DNA of 34,812 nucleotides from Planctomycetota bacterium (GCA_022703445.1 JAKLDR010000042.1:1-34812); one strand, 5' to 3'; counted from the first letter of the stretch, positions 7,546 to 15,913 are shown. A program made the numbers and translations. Notes: generated from the sequence alone by a model not told the origin.

Positions 7546-10131
7546 ATGAGAAACACCCTGATCCAACTCGCCTGCATGGCGCTCTGCGCGACCATCGCCT
7601 CCGCCGCTGAGCCATCGGCGCCTCCAACCTTCACCAAGAAGCCGACTGCTGCTCGGGCCGGCGACAAGGTGACGGTCGAGTTCGCCGTTGACCGCGAGAC
7701 CGACGTGGCTGTCTTCATCGAGGACGGCGCCGGGAAGGTGGTCCGCCACCTGGTGGCCGGCGTGCTCGGGAAGAACCCGCCGCCGCCGCTGAAGCCCGGC
7801 CTGGCCCAGTCGGTGGAGTGGGACGGCAAGGCCGACTACGGCAGGCCGGCGACCGGCGGAGGCTTCAAGGTCCGCGTCGCGCTCGGGCTGGGAGCGAAGT
7901 ACGACAAGATCATCGCCAGCGAACCGCAGAACTTCGGCGGGATCCGGAGCCTCGCGGTCGGGCCGGACGGGGTCCTCTACGTCGACGCATCCTTCGGCGG
8001 CGCGGTGGCCAACTGGGGCGGCGAGCGCATCCTCGCCCTGGGGCGCGACGGCAACTACCTGCGCACTGTGGCGCCGTTCGCCTCGAACCTCCAGAAGGAC
8101 GAGGTCGCTGGCGTCGGCGTCTTCGATCTCGACGGGCGGCCGGTCCCGCTGGTCAAGGCGGTGATCCCCCGGAGCTTCTATGGCTCCGAGGCCTTCCGCA
8201 AGGGCGGCATGGCGGTGGCGGCTGGCGGCGTCATCCTTCGACCGGTCGGCGGCTATCAGGCCCGTGGTCCACTCACGTTGTCCGCCCTGACCCTCAAGGG
8301 CACGGCGGCCTGGGGCGGATCGGATCTCGGGCCGGCGATCCTGGCGCTCTCGCGGGCCTTTTACGAGCGGGCCTTCGTGTGCCCCGCGGCGGACGGCAAG
8401 AGCGCTTACGTGACCGGCACCGGCCAGATCCGCCCCGGCCAGAAGCCCGACCGACTCCGCCACGCGTGCGTTTGGAAGACGGAGCTGCCTCCCAAGGGAC
8501 CCATGACGGCCTTCTTCGGCAAGCCCGAGGAGGCCGGCAAGGACGACGACCACCTCGGCGATGGGCCGCGCGGCATGGCCCTCGATGGCAAGGGCAATCT
8601 CCTGATCGCCGACCACGCCAATAATCGGATTGTGGTCGTGGGCGAGAAGGACGCCAAGGTGGTCGGCCAATTCCCGGTCGACAAGCCCGACCACGTGGCC
8701 GTCGACCAAGCCACAGGCACGGTCTACGTCTCGCGCCTGTCCGCCGGCGATGGGTCCGTGGAGGTCATCAAGTTCAGCGGTTGGAAGGACGCCAAGGACG
8801 TAGCCAAGCTCCCGCTGAAGGGCGAGGGCGATTCGCGGAACCCCTGGGTGATGGCCCTGGACTCCGGGGCGAAGCCTCCGATCGTATGGATGGGCGGAGA
8901 CTACGGCAGCCTGATGCGCATCGAGGACCAGGGCGCGAAGCTCGAGGCCCGGAAGATCAACACCGGCGCGCTCGGCTCGGCCTCCTTCGAGGACATCTCC
9001 GTCGACCGCTTCCGCCCGGACCGCGAGGTCTACGCGCGCATCGGCGCCGGCCGCTGGCTGCGCTTCAACGAGGAAACCGGCAAGAGCGAGCAGGTCGGCA
9101 CCGGCACGGCCATCAACCAGGGCGTGTGCATCCTGCCCGGGCCGGACGGCAACCTCTACGGCCTGGCCTACCCCCAGGACTTCTTCCGCTGGACCCGCGA
9201 CGGCAAGCCGCTGGCCTGGCCGGCCGGCAACGTCGGCTACCCCGAGGGGAAGAAGGGCCCGGCCCACGGCATCTACGTGCCGGTGAGCATGGTCTTCATG
9301 ACCCACACCCTGGGAATCCGCCCGAGCGACGGGCGCATCTTCGTCTTCGAGCCCGGCCACCCCGGCGACCGGCCGCCTAAGATGCTCCGCGAGTACACGG
9401 TCGAGGGCAAGCGGGTCAGCGATACGCCGATCATCTGGAAGGTCTCGGACGCGGCCGTGGGCCCCAAGTTCGACCAGCAGGGGAACATCTACATCGCCGA
9501 GCAGATCAAACCGCTCGACCAGCCCTGCCCGCCGGAGTTCGCCGGCGTCGTCGGGAAGGTCGAGCCGGGCAAGAGCTACTTTGCAGACGACCCGGTCAAG
9601 GACTCGGTCTGCACCATCTACGGCAGCATCGTCAAGTTCGGCCCCAGGGGCGGGATGATCCACTACGGCGGGGAGAACCCCTACAAGGGCGAGCCCAAGC
9701 TCGACCCGGGACTGAAGACCGCCGACATGGGTTTCTACACCGGCTTCCGGTTCAACCCGGTCAAGGTCACCGGCGCCGAGTGGGTGAAGATGGGCATCAG
9801 CCACCTGGACCTGCACTACTGCAACTGCGAGAACACCCGCTTCGATGTCGACGAGTTCGGCCGGGTCTGGTACCCGGACCTGGGCCGCTTCCGGGTGTGC
9901 GTCCTCGACACCAACGGCAACGACCTGGCCAGCTTCGGGGGCTACGGCAATGCCGACAGCTGCGGCCCGGAGAGCAAGGACAAGGCCATGGCCGTCCCGG
10001 AGATCGCCTTCAGCTGGCTGGTCGGAGTCGGCGTCACCGACCGCTACGCCTACATGGGCGACAGCATGAACCGCCGGCTGCTCCGGGCGAAGATAGTCTA
10101 CGCGGCGGAGGAGACGGTGGTGGTGCCGTAA
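7546..10131 (+). CDS. Exported NHL-type beta-propeller protein with Ig/FlgD-like N-domain (copy 2)
   Basis: The product has 861 residues with a signal peptide (MRNTLIQLACMALCATIAS, cleavage near ASA-AEP). The Ig/FlgD-like domain at about residues 28-105 is almost identical to that of the preceding gene. NHL-like blades follow (GPRGMALDGKGNLLIADHAN; GSIVKFGPRGG). The C-terminal region again has a CNC motif before FDVDEFGRVWYPD and NADSCGPESKDKAMAVPEIA. An AAGGAG ribosome-binding site precedes the ATG. The middle propeller region is clearly diverged from copy 1 while both ends are conserved, which suggests a shared scaffold with different ligand surfaces. It lies between copy 1 and the nitrilase-like gene on the same strand and is probably co-transcribed with them. 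Specific function is unknown. Confidence 0.87.
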   Translation: MRNTLIQLACMALCATIASAAEPSAPPTFTKKPTAARAGDKVTVEFAVDRETDVAVFIEDGAGKVVRHLVAGVLGKNPPPPLKPGLAQSVEWDGKADYGRPATGGGFKVRVALGLGAKYDKIIASEPQNFGGIRSLAVGPDGVLYVDASFGGAVANWGGERILALGRDGNYLRTVAPFASNLQKDEVAGVGVFDLDGRPVPLVKAVIPRSFYGSEAFRKGGMAVAAGGVILRPVGGYQARGPLTLSALTLKGTAAWGGSDLGPAILALSRAFYERAFVCPAADGKSAYVTGTGQIRPGQKPDRLRHACVWKTELPPKGPMTAFFGKPEEAGKDDDHLGDGPRGMALDGKGNLLIADHANNRIVVVGEKDAKVVGQFPVDKPDHVAVDQATGTVYVSRLSAGDGSVEVIKFSGWKDAKDVAKLPLKGEGDSRNPWVMALDSGAKPPIVWMGGDYGSLMRIEDQGAKLEARKINTGALGSASFEDISVDRFRPDREVYARIGAGRWLRFNEETGKSEQVGTGTAINQGVCILPGPDGNLYGLAYPQDFFRWTRDGKPLAWPAGNVGYPEGKKGPAHGIYVPVSMVFMTHTLGIRPSDGRIFVFEPGHPGDRPPKMLREYTVEGKRVSDTPIIWKVSDAAVGPKFDQQGNIYIAEQIKPLDQPCPPEFAGVVGKVEPGKSYFADDPVKDSVCTIYGSIVKFGPRGGMIHYGGENPYKGEPKLDPGLKTADMGFYTGFRFNPVKVTGAEWVKMGISHLDLHYCNCENTRFDVDEFGRVWYPDLGRFRVCVLDTNGNDLASFGGYGNADSCGPESKDKAMAVPEIAFSWLVGVGVTDRYAYMGDSMNRRLLRAKIVYAAEETVVVP
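7630..7851 (+). repeat. Near-identical N-domain segment, copy 2 of 2
   Basis: This segment matches 4980-5201 over 222 nt with no gap and about 92% identity by eye. It marks the tandem gene duplication, and possibly later gene conversion. Confidence 0.85.
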
Positions 10132-10133
10132 AC

Positions 10134-10220
10134 GGTGGTGGAAGGTGGAGGGTGGGACGGGCGGCGGAAGACGGCGCGCAGTTTCCCGTGCCTTCCACCC
10201 TCCACCCTCCACCATCCACC
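10134..10220. repeat. Heptad hairpin element 3 (GGTGGAN theme)
   Basis: The arms 10137-10155 and 10195-10213 pair at 18 of 19 positions. The left arm is built of GGTGGAA/GGTGGAG heptads, and the right arm of CCACCCT-type heptads running to 10220. The intervening 39 nt are GC-rich and not repetitive. The element sits 3 nt after the stop codon of the second NHL propeller gene and before the nitrilase-like gene. Confidence 0.75.
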
Positions 10221-10243
10221 TCCTGCCGCCAGGGAGTGAGAGC

Positions 10244-10276
10244 ATGAGAGTGCAGAGGGAAGCGAGGACCGCATGA
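10244..10276 (+). CDS. Possible 10-codon leader ORF overlapping the next start
   Basis: ATG 10244 is preceded by AGGGAG (10231-10236) at a 7-nt spacing. It encodes MRVQREARTA and stops at 10274-10276, overlapping the ATG of the next gene as ATGA. This layout fits translational coupling. With only ten codons, chance is a serious alternative. Confidence 0.25.
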   Translation: MRVQREARTA

Positions 10277-11100
10277 CCAGGAACGCCACCATCGCCGTCG
10301 TCCAGCCGCTGCGCCGGCGGCCGGGCGAGCCGCCCATGACCGTGGACGAGAACCTCGCCCAGGCCGTCGACCTGCTCGGGCGGGTTCCGGAGGGCACCGA
10401 CGCGGTCTGCTTCCCGGAGTTCTTCGCGACGGCCTCGACCGACGGCGAAAAGACCCTGCCGCTGGCAGAGATTGCCTCGCACACCCCGCGCTTCCTGGAA
10501 GTCCTCGGGAAGCTGGGGGCCAAGCGGCGCAATAACTTGGTGTTATGCCTGCCGCACGAGGACCGCAACGTGACCTTCCTGCTCGACCGCCGCGGCCACG
10601 AGGCGGGGCGCTACGTCAAATGCCACCTGCCGCCGAGCGAGGCCGCGCGCGGAGTGGTCGCCGGCGATGCTCTGCCGGTCGTCAAGCTGGATTTCGCCAA
10701 GGTCGGCGTGCTGGTCTGCTACGACATCTACTTCCCCGAGCCGGCCCGGGTCATGGCCCTGGCCGGGGCCGAGGTGCTCTTCCACCCGACGCGGGTCATG
10801 AACGCGCCGTCCGAGAAGGCCTTCGAGGCGCTCTGCCTGGCCCGCGCCGTCGAGAACGTCTGCTGGTTCGCGGCCAGCTCCTTCTGCCCTCCCCCGCCCT
10901 TCGAGTACGGCACCTGGCAGGCGCGCTCCTTCGTGGCCGACCCCAACGGCATGATCCTGGCCGAAGTCGGCCGCGAGCCGGGCGTGGCCATCGCCTCCGT
11001 CGACCTCGGCCTCCGCACCCGGCGCCTGGAGGGCTACCTCTGGGAGGAGTTCCGCCGCGCGCGCCGTCCCGAACTCTACCGCACCCTGACCAGCAAGTGA
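10273..11100 (+). CDS. Carbon-nitrogen hydrolase (nitrilase superfamily)
   Basis: The product has 275 residues, the usual single-domain size, with no signal peptide, so it is probably cytoplasmic. The family's catalytic triad is visible: Glu49 in VCFPEFF, Lys116 in RYVKCHLPPSE, and Cys149 in VGVLVCYDIYFPE. A late DPNGMILAEVG segment is also typical. Family members hydrolyse nitriles, amides or N-carbamoyl compounds through a covalent cysteine intermediate. The substrate here is not evident. A GAGGA ribosome-binding site lies about 4 nt before the ATG. The gene is embedded between exported propeller genes on the same strand, with 11 nt to the next one. It could process a nitrogen-containing ligand or product of that module, but this is inference from position only. 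Confidence 0.9.
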   Translation: MTRNATIAVVQPLRRRPGEPPMTVDENLAQAVDLLGRVPEGTDAVCFPEFFATASTDGEKTLPLAEIASHTPRFLEVLGKLGAKRRNNLVLCLPHEDRNVTFLLDRRGHEAGRYVKCHLPPSEAARGVVAGDALPVVKLDFAKVGVLVCYDIYFPEPARVMALAGAEVLFHPTRVMNAPSEKAFEALCLARAVENVCWFAASSFCPPPPFEYGTWQARSFVADPNGMILAEVGREPGVAIASVDLGLRTRRLEGYLWEEFRRARRPELYRTLTSK

Positions 11101-11111
11101 GGAGATCGCCC

Positions 11112-14066
11112 ATGTCCATCGTCCGCATACTGTCCGCCGCCGTACTCCTGGCAGGCCTGACACTGGCCCCCGGCCTGCGGGCCGGAGAGGCCCAGCCCGA
11201 CGCCAAGGCGGTCCTGGCCGACTCCGGCGTCAGCAGGGGCCTGTGTCTGGCGGTCGGCTGCGACCCGGCCTTCGCGAAGTCGCTGGCCGCCGAGAGCCGA
11301 CTTTTCGTGCAGTTGCTGGCACCCGACGAGAAGACCGCGCTCGAGTGGCTCCGGGCGCTCGACGCCGGGCCGGAGAGGGCCAGCACGTCCGCCCTCTGCG
11401 GTGGGACCAATCCCCTCCCCTATGCCCGCGACACCGTCAACCTGCTCGTGGTCCGGGGCGGCGCCGGCGGCCCGTCTGCCGCGGAGGTGGCCCGCGTCCT
11501 GACGCCCGGCGGCACCGCGGTGCTCCCCGGGGCGCCGGCGGGCTTCGCCGCTGAGGCGGAGAAGCTGGGTTTGGCCAAGGGCAGTTCGGCCTCGGGCGCG
11601 CTCGTGGTGCGCAAAGCGCAGCTCCCCGCCACTGAGGACTGGGGAAACCTGGCCGGCGGACCGGAGCTGGGCAACTCGCTGCCCGGCTCGACCATGACTC
11701 CGACCATGACGCTGCGCTGGCGGACCGGCCCGCGCTGGGCGGCCCGCGACTACCACTTCGACGGCCTGGCCTGCGGCGCCGGCGTCTTCGTGGTCCGCCA
11801 GATCGCAGTGGTCCCCGGCTCGGTCGACCAGTTCCAGCGGGTGCTCATCGCCCGCGACGCCTACAACGGCCGCGAGCTCTGGCGCCACGCCGACGAGCCC
11901 ACGCGGCGGCCGATGTACGGCTTCGGCACCTTCACCTCGCTGCTGGCCATCGGCGAAGGACGCATCTGCGTCGAGCGCGACGGCAAGCTGGTCTGCCTCG
12001 AGGCGGCCACCGGAAAACTGCTCTACTCCCCCGAGGTCAGCAAGAACGTCCGCACCGTGACCATCTACCGCAAGTTCCTGGTCTTCGGCGGCGAAGGGAA
12101 TATCGCGGTCCATTCCCTGGATGACGGCAAGCGCCTTTGGGCGAAGACCGGCACCGGCAAGATGGTCGGCGCAATCAAGGGCGACGCCATCTTCGTGCCC
12201 TCCGGCGCGAAGGTCATCGCCTGCCGGCTCGACACCGGCGCCGAGCTCTGGACCCACGACACTTCCAAGGACGAGCACCCCGAGGTCGAGTTCCGCGGCG
12301 GCGTCTACTGCACGGCGGCCGGCGTCCACTACGCCAAGGGCAACAAGGCAAAAACCTTCGTCTTCGGCCTCGACCAGAAGACCGGCAAGCCGCTCTGGTG
12401 CTCCGAGGCCGAGAACCCCCATACGGTCTACCCGGATGTGAAGGACATCCAGGAGCGCATGGACATGGTCGCCTACGACGACGAGATCTGGTACAAGTTC
12501 AAGATGGGCGCGCCCCGCCCCAAGACCGGCTACATCGCGACCATGACCTGCTTCGACGCCGCCACCGGCAAGGCCAAGCGCAAGAACTTCACCATGGATA
12601 ACGAGTCCACCCACTGCTGGTGGACCAAGGGCGCCGGCGAGTACATGCTCTACTCGCGGAACATGTTCTTCGGCCGCCGGGACGCCCAGGTCACGGTCAA
12701 CGGCCTGATCCGCTCGGTCTGCGGCGTGGGGCACATTCCCGCCGAGCGGCAGATGTTCAATCTGGCTCACAACTGCCGCTGCGGGACACTGGTCCGCGGC
12801 GTGGTGGCCATGGGTGCTCCCGAGCGGGAGTACGACTTCGAGAAGTACGTTGCCCCCGCACCGTTGGCCATGGGCGGGACTTCCGGCGGGGGGACCGACT
12901 CGCCCGGCGACTGGCCCACTTTCCGGGGCACGCCGCAGCGTTCGAGCGGCATCGGGGCCGACATCGGCTCCGAGCTCAAGAAGAAATGGGAGACGCCGGT
13001 CGGCGGCGCGGGCCTCACCCAGGCGACCGCGGCCTACGGCATGGTCTTCCTGGCCGACGGCGAGGGCCAACGGGTCGTGGCTCTCGACGCCGAGAACGGT
13101 GCGATCAAGTGGTCCTTCCCGGCCGGCGGCCGCGTGGACTACCCGCCGACGCTTCACCGGGGCATGTGCCTCGTCGGGACCTCGGCCGGCTGGGTCTGGG
13201 GGCTTGATGCCAAGACCGGCACGCCGGTCTGGAAGCTCCGGGCCGCGCCGGACGACTGCCTGATCGGCAGCCAGGACCGGTTCGAGTCGCGCTGGCCGGT
13301 GGTCGGCGGCGTGCTGGTCCTCAACGGCGTCGGCTACGCCAGCGCCGGCCGCGCCGGGACCCTGGACGGCGGCGTGCAGCTCGTGGCCTTCGACCCGCTG
13401 ACCGGCAAGCCCGCCTGGAACAAGGCCTTCCGGGAGGTCGTCAGCGCCGACCTGCTGGTGGCGACGGCCTCCGGCAGCACGTTCCTGATGAACGCCAAGC
13501 AGGTGGACCTGGCGGCCAGGACACTCTCAAGCCGCTATGCCGAGCCGCCGGGCAGCCTGAACATCGTGCTCTACTCCATCGGCGGGCTCGGCTCCTACAC
13601 GGCGCTCGACGACTACTTCTCGAGCCAGGAGCGCCACAACGTCTGCCAGCGCCGGGAGTTGCTCGGCGACGGCAAGGCCGTCGGCACCAACGCAGCCTTC
13701 ACCGACAAGCTCAGCGTGGCCACCGTGCTCGTGCCCAGGAAGGACCCCAAGGACGTGCTCGCTCCCGAACACAAGCTGGTGGCCTTCGAGGCCAAGAAGA
13801 AGGTCAAGTGGGAGGCCCCCGCAGCCGGCATGCGCGTGGACGGCCTGGTGATGGGGCAGGAGAGGCTCTATTGGGTCGGCGGGTCGCCCAGCGACGACCC
13901 CAATGGAGAATCGACCTTGCAGGTCTGGTCGGCGGCCGACGGCAAGAGCCTCAAGTCGCTGCCGCTGGCCGAGCGGGCCATCCCCGAGGGACTATCCATC
14001 GCCGGCGGCCGGGCGCTGGTCGTGACCCGGAGCGGGAAGGTGATCTGCTACCAGGGAGACCGTTGA
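11112..14066 (+). CDS. Exported PQQ-type beta-propeller protein with degenerate methyltransferase-like N-domain (paralogue)
   Basis: The product has 984 residues from ATG 11112, with AGGAG just upstream. The frame is open further upstream, but that overlaps the nitrilase-like gene. A signal peptide (MSIVRILSAAVLLAGLTLAP) ends near LRA-GEA. Residues about 35-175 again look like an eroded class I methyltransferase (GLCLAVGCDP; LPYARDTVNLLVVRGG; LTPGGTAVLPG). PQQ/BamB-like blades follow (GRICVERDGKLVCLEAATGK; MVFLADGEGQRVVALDAENG; GWVWGLDAKTGTPVWKLRAA). The CG-x(n)-CRC motif around residues 540-560 corresponds to the CNC motif of the paralogue at 1983-4868. It is the last gene of the run and faces a convergent minus-strand pair across heptad hairpin 4. 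Cofactor and substrate are unknown. Confidence 0.88.
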   Translation: MSIVRILSAAVLLAGLTLAPGLRAGEAQPDAKAVLADSGVSRGLCLAVGCDPAFAKSLAAESRLFVQLLAPDEKTALEWLRALDAGPERASTSALCGGTNPLPYARDTVNLLVVRGGAGGPSAAEVARVLTPGGTAVLPGAPAGFAAEAEKLGLAKGSSASGALVVRKAQLPATEDWGNLAGGPELGNSLPGSTMTPTMTLRWRTGPRWAARDYHFDGLACGAGVFVVRQIAVVPGSVDQFQRVLIARDAYNGRELWRHADEPTRRPMYGFGTFTSLLAIGEGRICVERDGKLVCLEAATGKLLYSPEVSKNVRTVTIYRKFLVFGGEGNIAVHSLDDGKRLWAKTGTGKMVGAIKGDAIFVPSGAKVIACRLDTGAELWTHDTSKDEHPEVEFRGGVYCTAAGVHYAKGNKAKTFVFGLDQKTGKPLWCSEAENPHTVYPDVKDIQERMDMVAYDDEIWYKFKMGAPRPKTGYIATMTCFDAATGKAKRKNFTMDNESTHCWWTKGAGEYMLYSRNMFFGRRDAQVTVNGLIRSVCGVGHIPAERQMFNLAHNCRCGTLVRGVVAMGAPEREYDFEKYVAPAPLAMGGTSGGGTDSPGDWPTFRGTPQRSSGIGADIGSELKKKWETPVGGAGLTQATAAYGMVFLADGEGQRVVALDAENGAIKWSFPAGGRVDYPPTLHRGMCLVGTSAGWVWGLDAKTGTPVWKLRAAPDDCLIGSQDRFESRWPVVGGVLVLNGVGYASAGRAGTLDGGVQLVAFDPLTGKPAWNKAFREVVSADLLVATASGSTFLMNAKQVDLAARTLSSRYAEPPGSLNIVLYSIGGLGSYTALDDYFSSQERHNVCQRRELLGDGKAVGTNAAFTDKLSVATVLVPRKDPKDVLAPEHKLVAFEAKKKVKWEAPAAGMRVDGLVMGQERLYWVGGSPSDDPNGESTLQVWSAADGKSLKSLPLAERAIPEGLSIAGGRALVVTRSGKVICYQGDR

Positions 14067-14092
14067 ACGAAGCGGTGCGGGGCTGAGGGCAG

Positions 14093-14162
14093 TTCTCAGG
14101 CTTCAGGTCTGAGGGGCCGGGCCTCAGGTGTCAGGATTGCCCCCTGACACCTGACACCCAGA
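14093..14162. repeat. Heptad hairpin element 4 (TCAGG/CCTGA theme)
   Basis: Ten consecutive 7-nt units can be laid out without a gap from 14093 to 14162. The first six mostly carry CAG or GAG ends (for example GCTTCAG at 14100-14106 and GTGTCAG at 14128-14134). Units after 14142 carry the complement (CCCTGAC, ACCTGAC). It fills most of the gap between two convergent genes. Confidence 0.75.
14124..14154. terminator. Perfect 12-bp hairpin between convergent genes
   Basis: TCAGGTGTCAGG at 14124-14135 pairs perfectly with 14143-14154 around a 7-nt loop. There is no U-tract on either side, so it is not a textbook intrinsic terminator. Its place between convergent genes and its symmetry make a two-way terminator or 3'-end stabiliser plausible. 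Confidence 0.45.
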
Positions 14163-14174
14163 ACCTTGTGAGGT

Positions 14175-14402
14175 CTACCCCGCGGCGTAGTCCAGGGTCT
14201 GCTGGTTGGCCCCGGACGCCGCGGCTGCCTGGGTGCGCTTGATCAGCTCCAGCGCCACCCGGTCCTCGACGAACTCCTCGCCGCACGACTGACAGACGTT
14301 GGCGGGCACACCGCGGAAGATTATGCTCCCGGGGCCGTTCTCGAGGACGATGGTGGTCGTGGACAGCCGGGTCTCGCCCCGGCCGCAGGCTGCGCAGGTC
14401 AT
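14175..14402 (-). CDS. YgiT/MqsA-type zinc-finger protein (orphan antitoxin-like)
   Basis: The product has 75 residues. Two CxxC pairs, Cys3/Cys6 (CAACG) and Cys37/Cys40 (CQSCGEEF), surround a segment with IIFRGVPANV, the signature of the YgiT-type zinc-finger domain found at the N-terminus of MqsA-like antitoxins. A helical tail (VALELIKRTQ) follows, but the DNA-binding HTH domain of full-length MqsA is absent. GGAGGG lies 7 nt before the ATG. It is downstream of the TPR protein gene on the same strand with 14 nt between them. In many genomes such short proteins follow or precede a MqsR-like or DUF4258 toxin. No toxin-sized ORF fits on either side here, so it is an orphan or has another role. 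Confidence 0.85.
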   Translation of the reverse strand: MTCAACGRGETRLSTTTIVLENGPGSIIFRGVPANVCQSCGEEFVEDRVALELIKRTQAAAASGANQQTLDYAAG

Positions 14403-14416
14403 CCTTGGCCCTCCGG

Positions 14417-15913
14417 TTACTGGAGCGCGCTCTCGGCCGGCGCCTTGGGCTTCGCGGACGAGGTGCGGGCCGCTTCCTGTTTCTCGATCTCGGCCAGGCA
14501 GCGGACCGCCTCGCGGGCCAGGCGCTTCTCGATGTCCCGATGGGACATGCCCCCGATGGCCGCCACCTGGCGCCAGAGGATCACGGCGTCACCGGTGCGC
14601 TTCTGGGTGGAGCGGACCAGGGCGAGCAGGTACAGGCTCTCCACGTGCCGAGGATGGACCGCCAGCCCGGAGTTCAGGCTGGCCGCGGCGGCGTCGAGCT
14701 TGCCCATGCGGTACTGGGCCTGGGCCTGGTTGTAGTACAGCGCCACCTCGCGGGGCAGGACCTTCAGGCCATCGGCGGCGGCGCGCGCGGCCTTGTCCAG
14801 GTATCCGGCCCCCAGCGCCCGATTGCGGTCGTAGAGCCCCAGGTAGGTGGCGGTCAGGTCCACGTAGGCCGGCACCTTTTCGTAGTCCAGGCGGATGGCC
14901 TCCTCGAAGTACTTGGCGGCCTCCTCGAGCTCGCCGCGGTCCATGTAGATCACGCCGGTCTGATAGGCCAGGAGGGCCTGGGACGCATGGCGCACGCGCT
15001 CGCGGCCGGGCTCCACGGGAAGCGGCTGCTGCGCAGTGCCGGTGCCGGTCCCGGTCCCGGTGCCGGTCGCAGGCCCGGACTTCACCTCGACCGGAGGATG
15101 CTTCACGGCCAGCGGCTTGGCCGAAGCGACCGTCGTGACGTTGCCCGCGGCGTCGCGCACGCTGATCCGGAAGAGCAGGGCCTCGGTGTCGGCCCCGTCG
15201 ACCTTCCAATCGAAGCGGCCCTCGCGCCCGGCCTTCTCGGGCTCGGCCAGCTTGAGCCATGTGGCGCCGCCGTTGCGGGAGATCTCGATCAGCACCGGGC
15301 GGCCGCCGGCCTCCGGGAGGAAGCCCTCGCGCACCTTCCAGCCCAGCTCGACGGTGTCTCCCGGCTGGAGGGGCTTGCCGTCGCCGGCCGGCACGGCCAG
15401 CTCCACCTTCGGGGCGGTGCGATCGAGGACCACCTGCCACTGGATGTCGCGCAGGTCTTCGGTCTTCCGTTCCAGGTTGCCGGCTCGGTCGCGGGCCACC
15501 GTGCGCAGGCTGTAGATGCCCTCGGCCGGCGCGACGAAGTCGATCGAAGCCGACAGGCTCCGCACCTCGCCGACGCCGCGCCGCTCGGTCTTGAGCTCCA
15601 TCAGACCGTAGCCCTTCCAGCGTCCGTTCGGGGCCGCGTCGGGGTCGAAGACCTGGAGCAGCAGCTCGGAGATGTCCGCGCCGTTCTTGCCAAGGTCCGA
15701 AATCTCCAGGTGGAAGGGATTCTCCTTCTGGAAGATGAGCCGGGTGCCGGCGTCGATCTGCCTGACCAGTTCGGGCGGCGCGTATCCGGCGGGGATGACC
15801 CTCGGAACGTCCGGATCCTGCGGCCCCTCGGCGGCTGACGCCACGCCGCCCGCGATCAGTGCCGCCAGACCAACGCCAGCCACGAGAAGATGTCTTCCGG
15901 TGCGCACGCGCAT
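14417..15913 (-). CDS. Exported protein with Ig-like domains and TPR repeats
   Basis: The product has about 498 residues from ATG 15913-15911 (MRVRTGRHLLVAGVGLAAL), with a signal peptide ending near ASA-AEG. GGGAGG lies only 1 nt before this ATG but 7 nt before a GTG two codons downstream (15907-15905), so that GTG may be the true start. The frame also extends to a GTG at 15940 with no ribosome-binding site. After the signal come two beta-sandwich-like segments (SIDFVAPAEGIYSLRTVARD; RISVRDAAGNVT), a Gly-Thr linker of five units, and TPR-like helices over about the last 190 residues (QTGVIYMDRGELEEAAKYFE; YYNQAQAQYRMGKLDAA). It is probably a periplasmic or surface scaffold. It is in an operon with the zinc-finger protein at 14175-14402. 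Function is unknown. Confidence 0.85.
   Translation of the reverse strand: MRVRTGRHLLVAGVGLAALIAGGVASAAEGPQDPDVPRVIPAGYAPPELVRQIDAGTRLIFQKENPFHLEISDLGKNGADISELLLQVFDPDAAPNGRWKGYGLMELKTERRGVGEVRSLSASIDFVAPAEGIYSLRTVARDRAGNLERKTEDLRDIQWQVVLDRTAPKVELAVPAGDGKPLQPGDTVELGWKVREGFLPEAGGRPVLIEISRNGGATWLKLAEPEKAGREGRFDWKVDGADTEALLFRISVRDAAGNVTTVASAKPLAVKHPPVEVKSGPATGTGTGTGTGTAQQPLPVEPGRERVRHASQALLAYQTGVIYMDRGELEEAAKYFEEAIRLDYEKVPAYVDLTATYLGLYDRNRALGAGYLDKAARAAADGLKVLPREVALYYNQAQAQYRMGKLDAAAASLNSGLAVHPRHVESLYLLALVRSTQKRTGDAVILWRQVAAIGGMSHRDIEKRLAREAVRCLAEIEKQEAARTSSAKPKAPAESALQ
15039..15068. repeat. Hexanucleotide microsatellite (five CCGGTS units)
   Basis: Five 6-nt units, CCGGTG or CCGGTC, encode the Gly-Thr linker between the Ig-like and TPR parts of the exported protein on the minus strand. 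Unit gain or loss would keep the reading frame and change linker length. Confidence 0.8.

Noticed and set aside
7375..10482. A 1035-residue open frame on the minus strand opposite the second NHL propeller gene
   Set aside because: It is antisense to a gene with a signal peptide, ribosome-binding site and recognisable repeats. Its composition is typical of GC-rich shadow frames and it shows no domain.
11076..13157. A 693-residue minus-strand frame opposite the second PQQ propeller gene
   Set aside because: Antisense to a well-supported exported protein; no start signal or motif.
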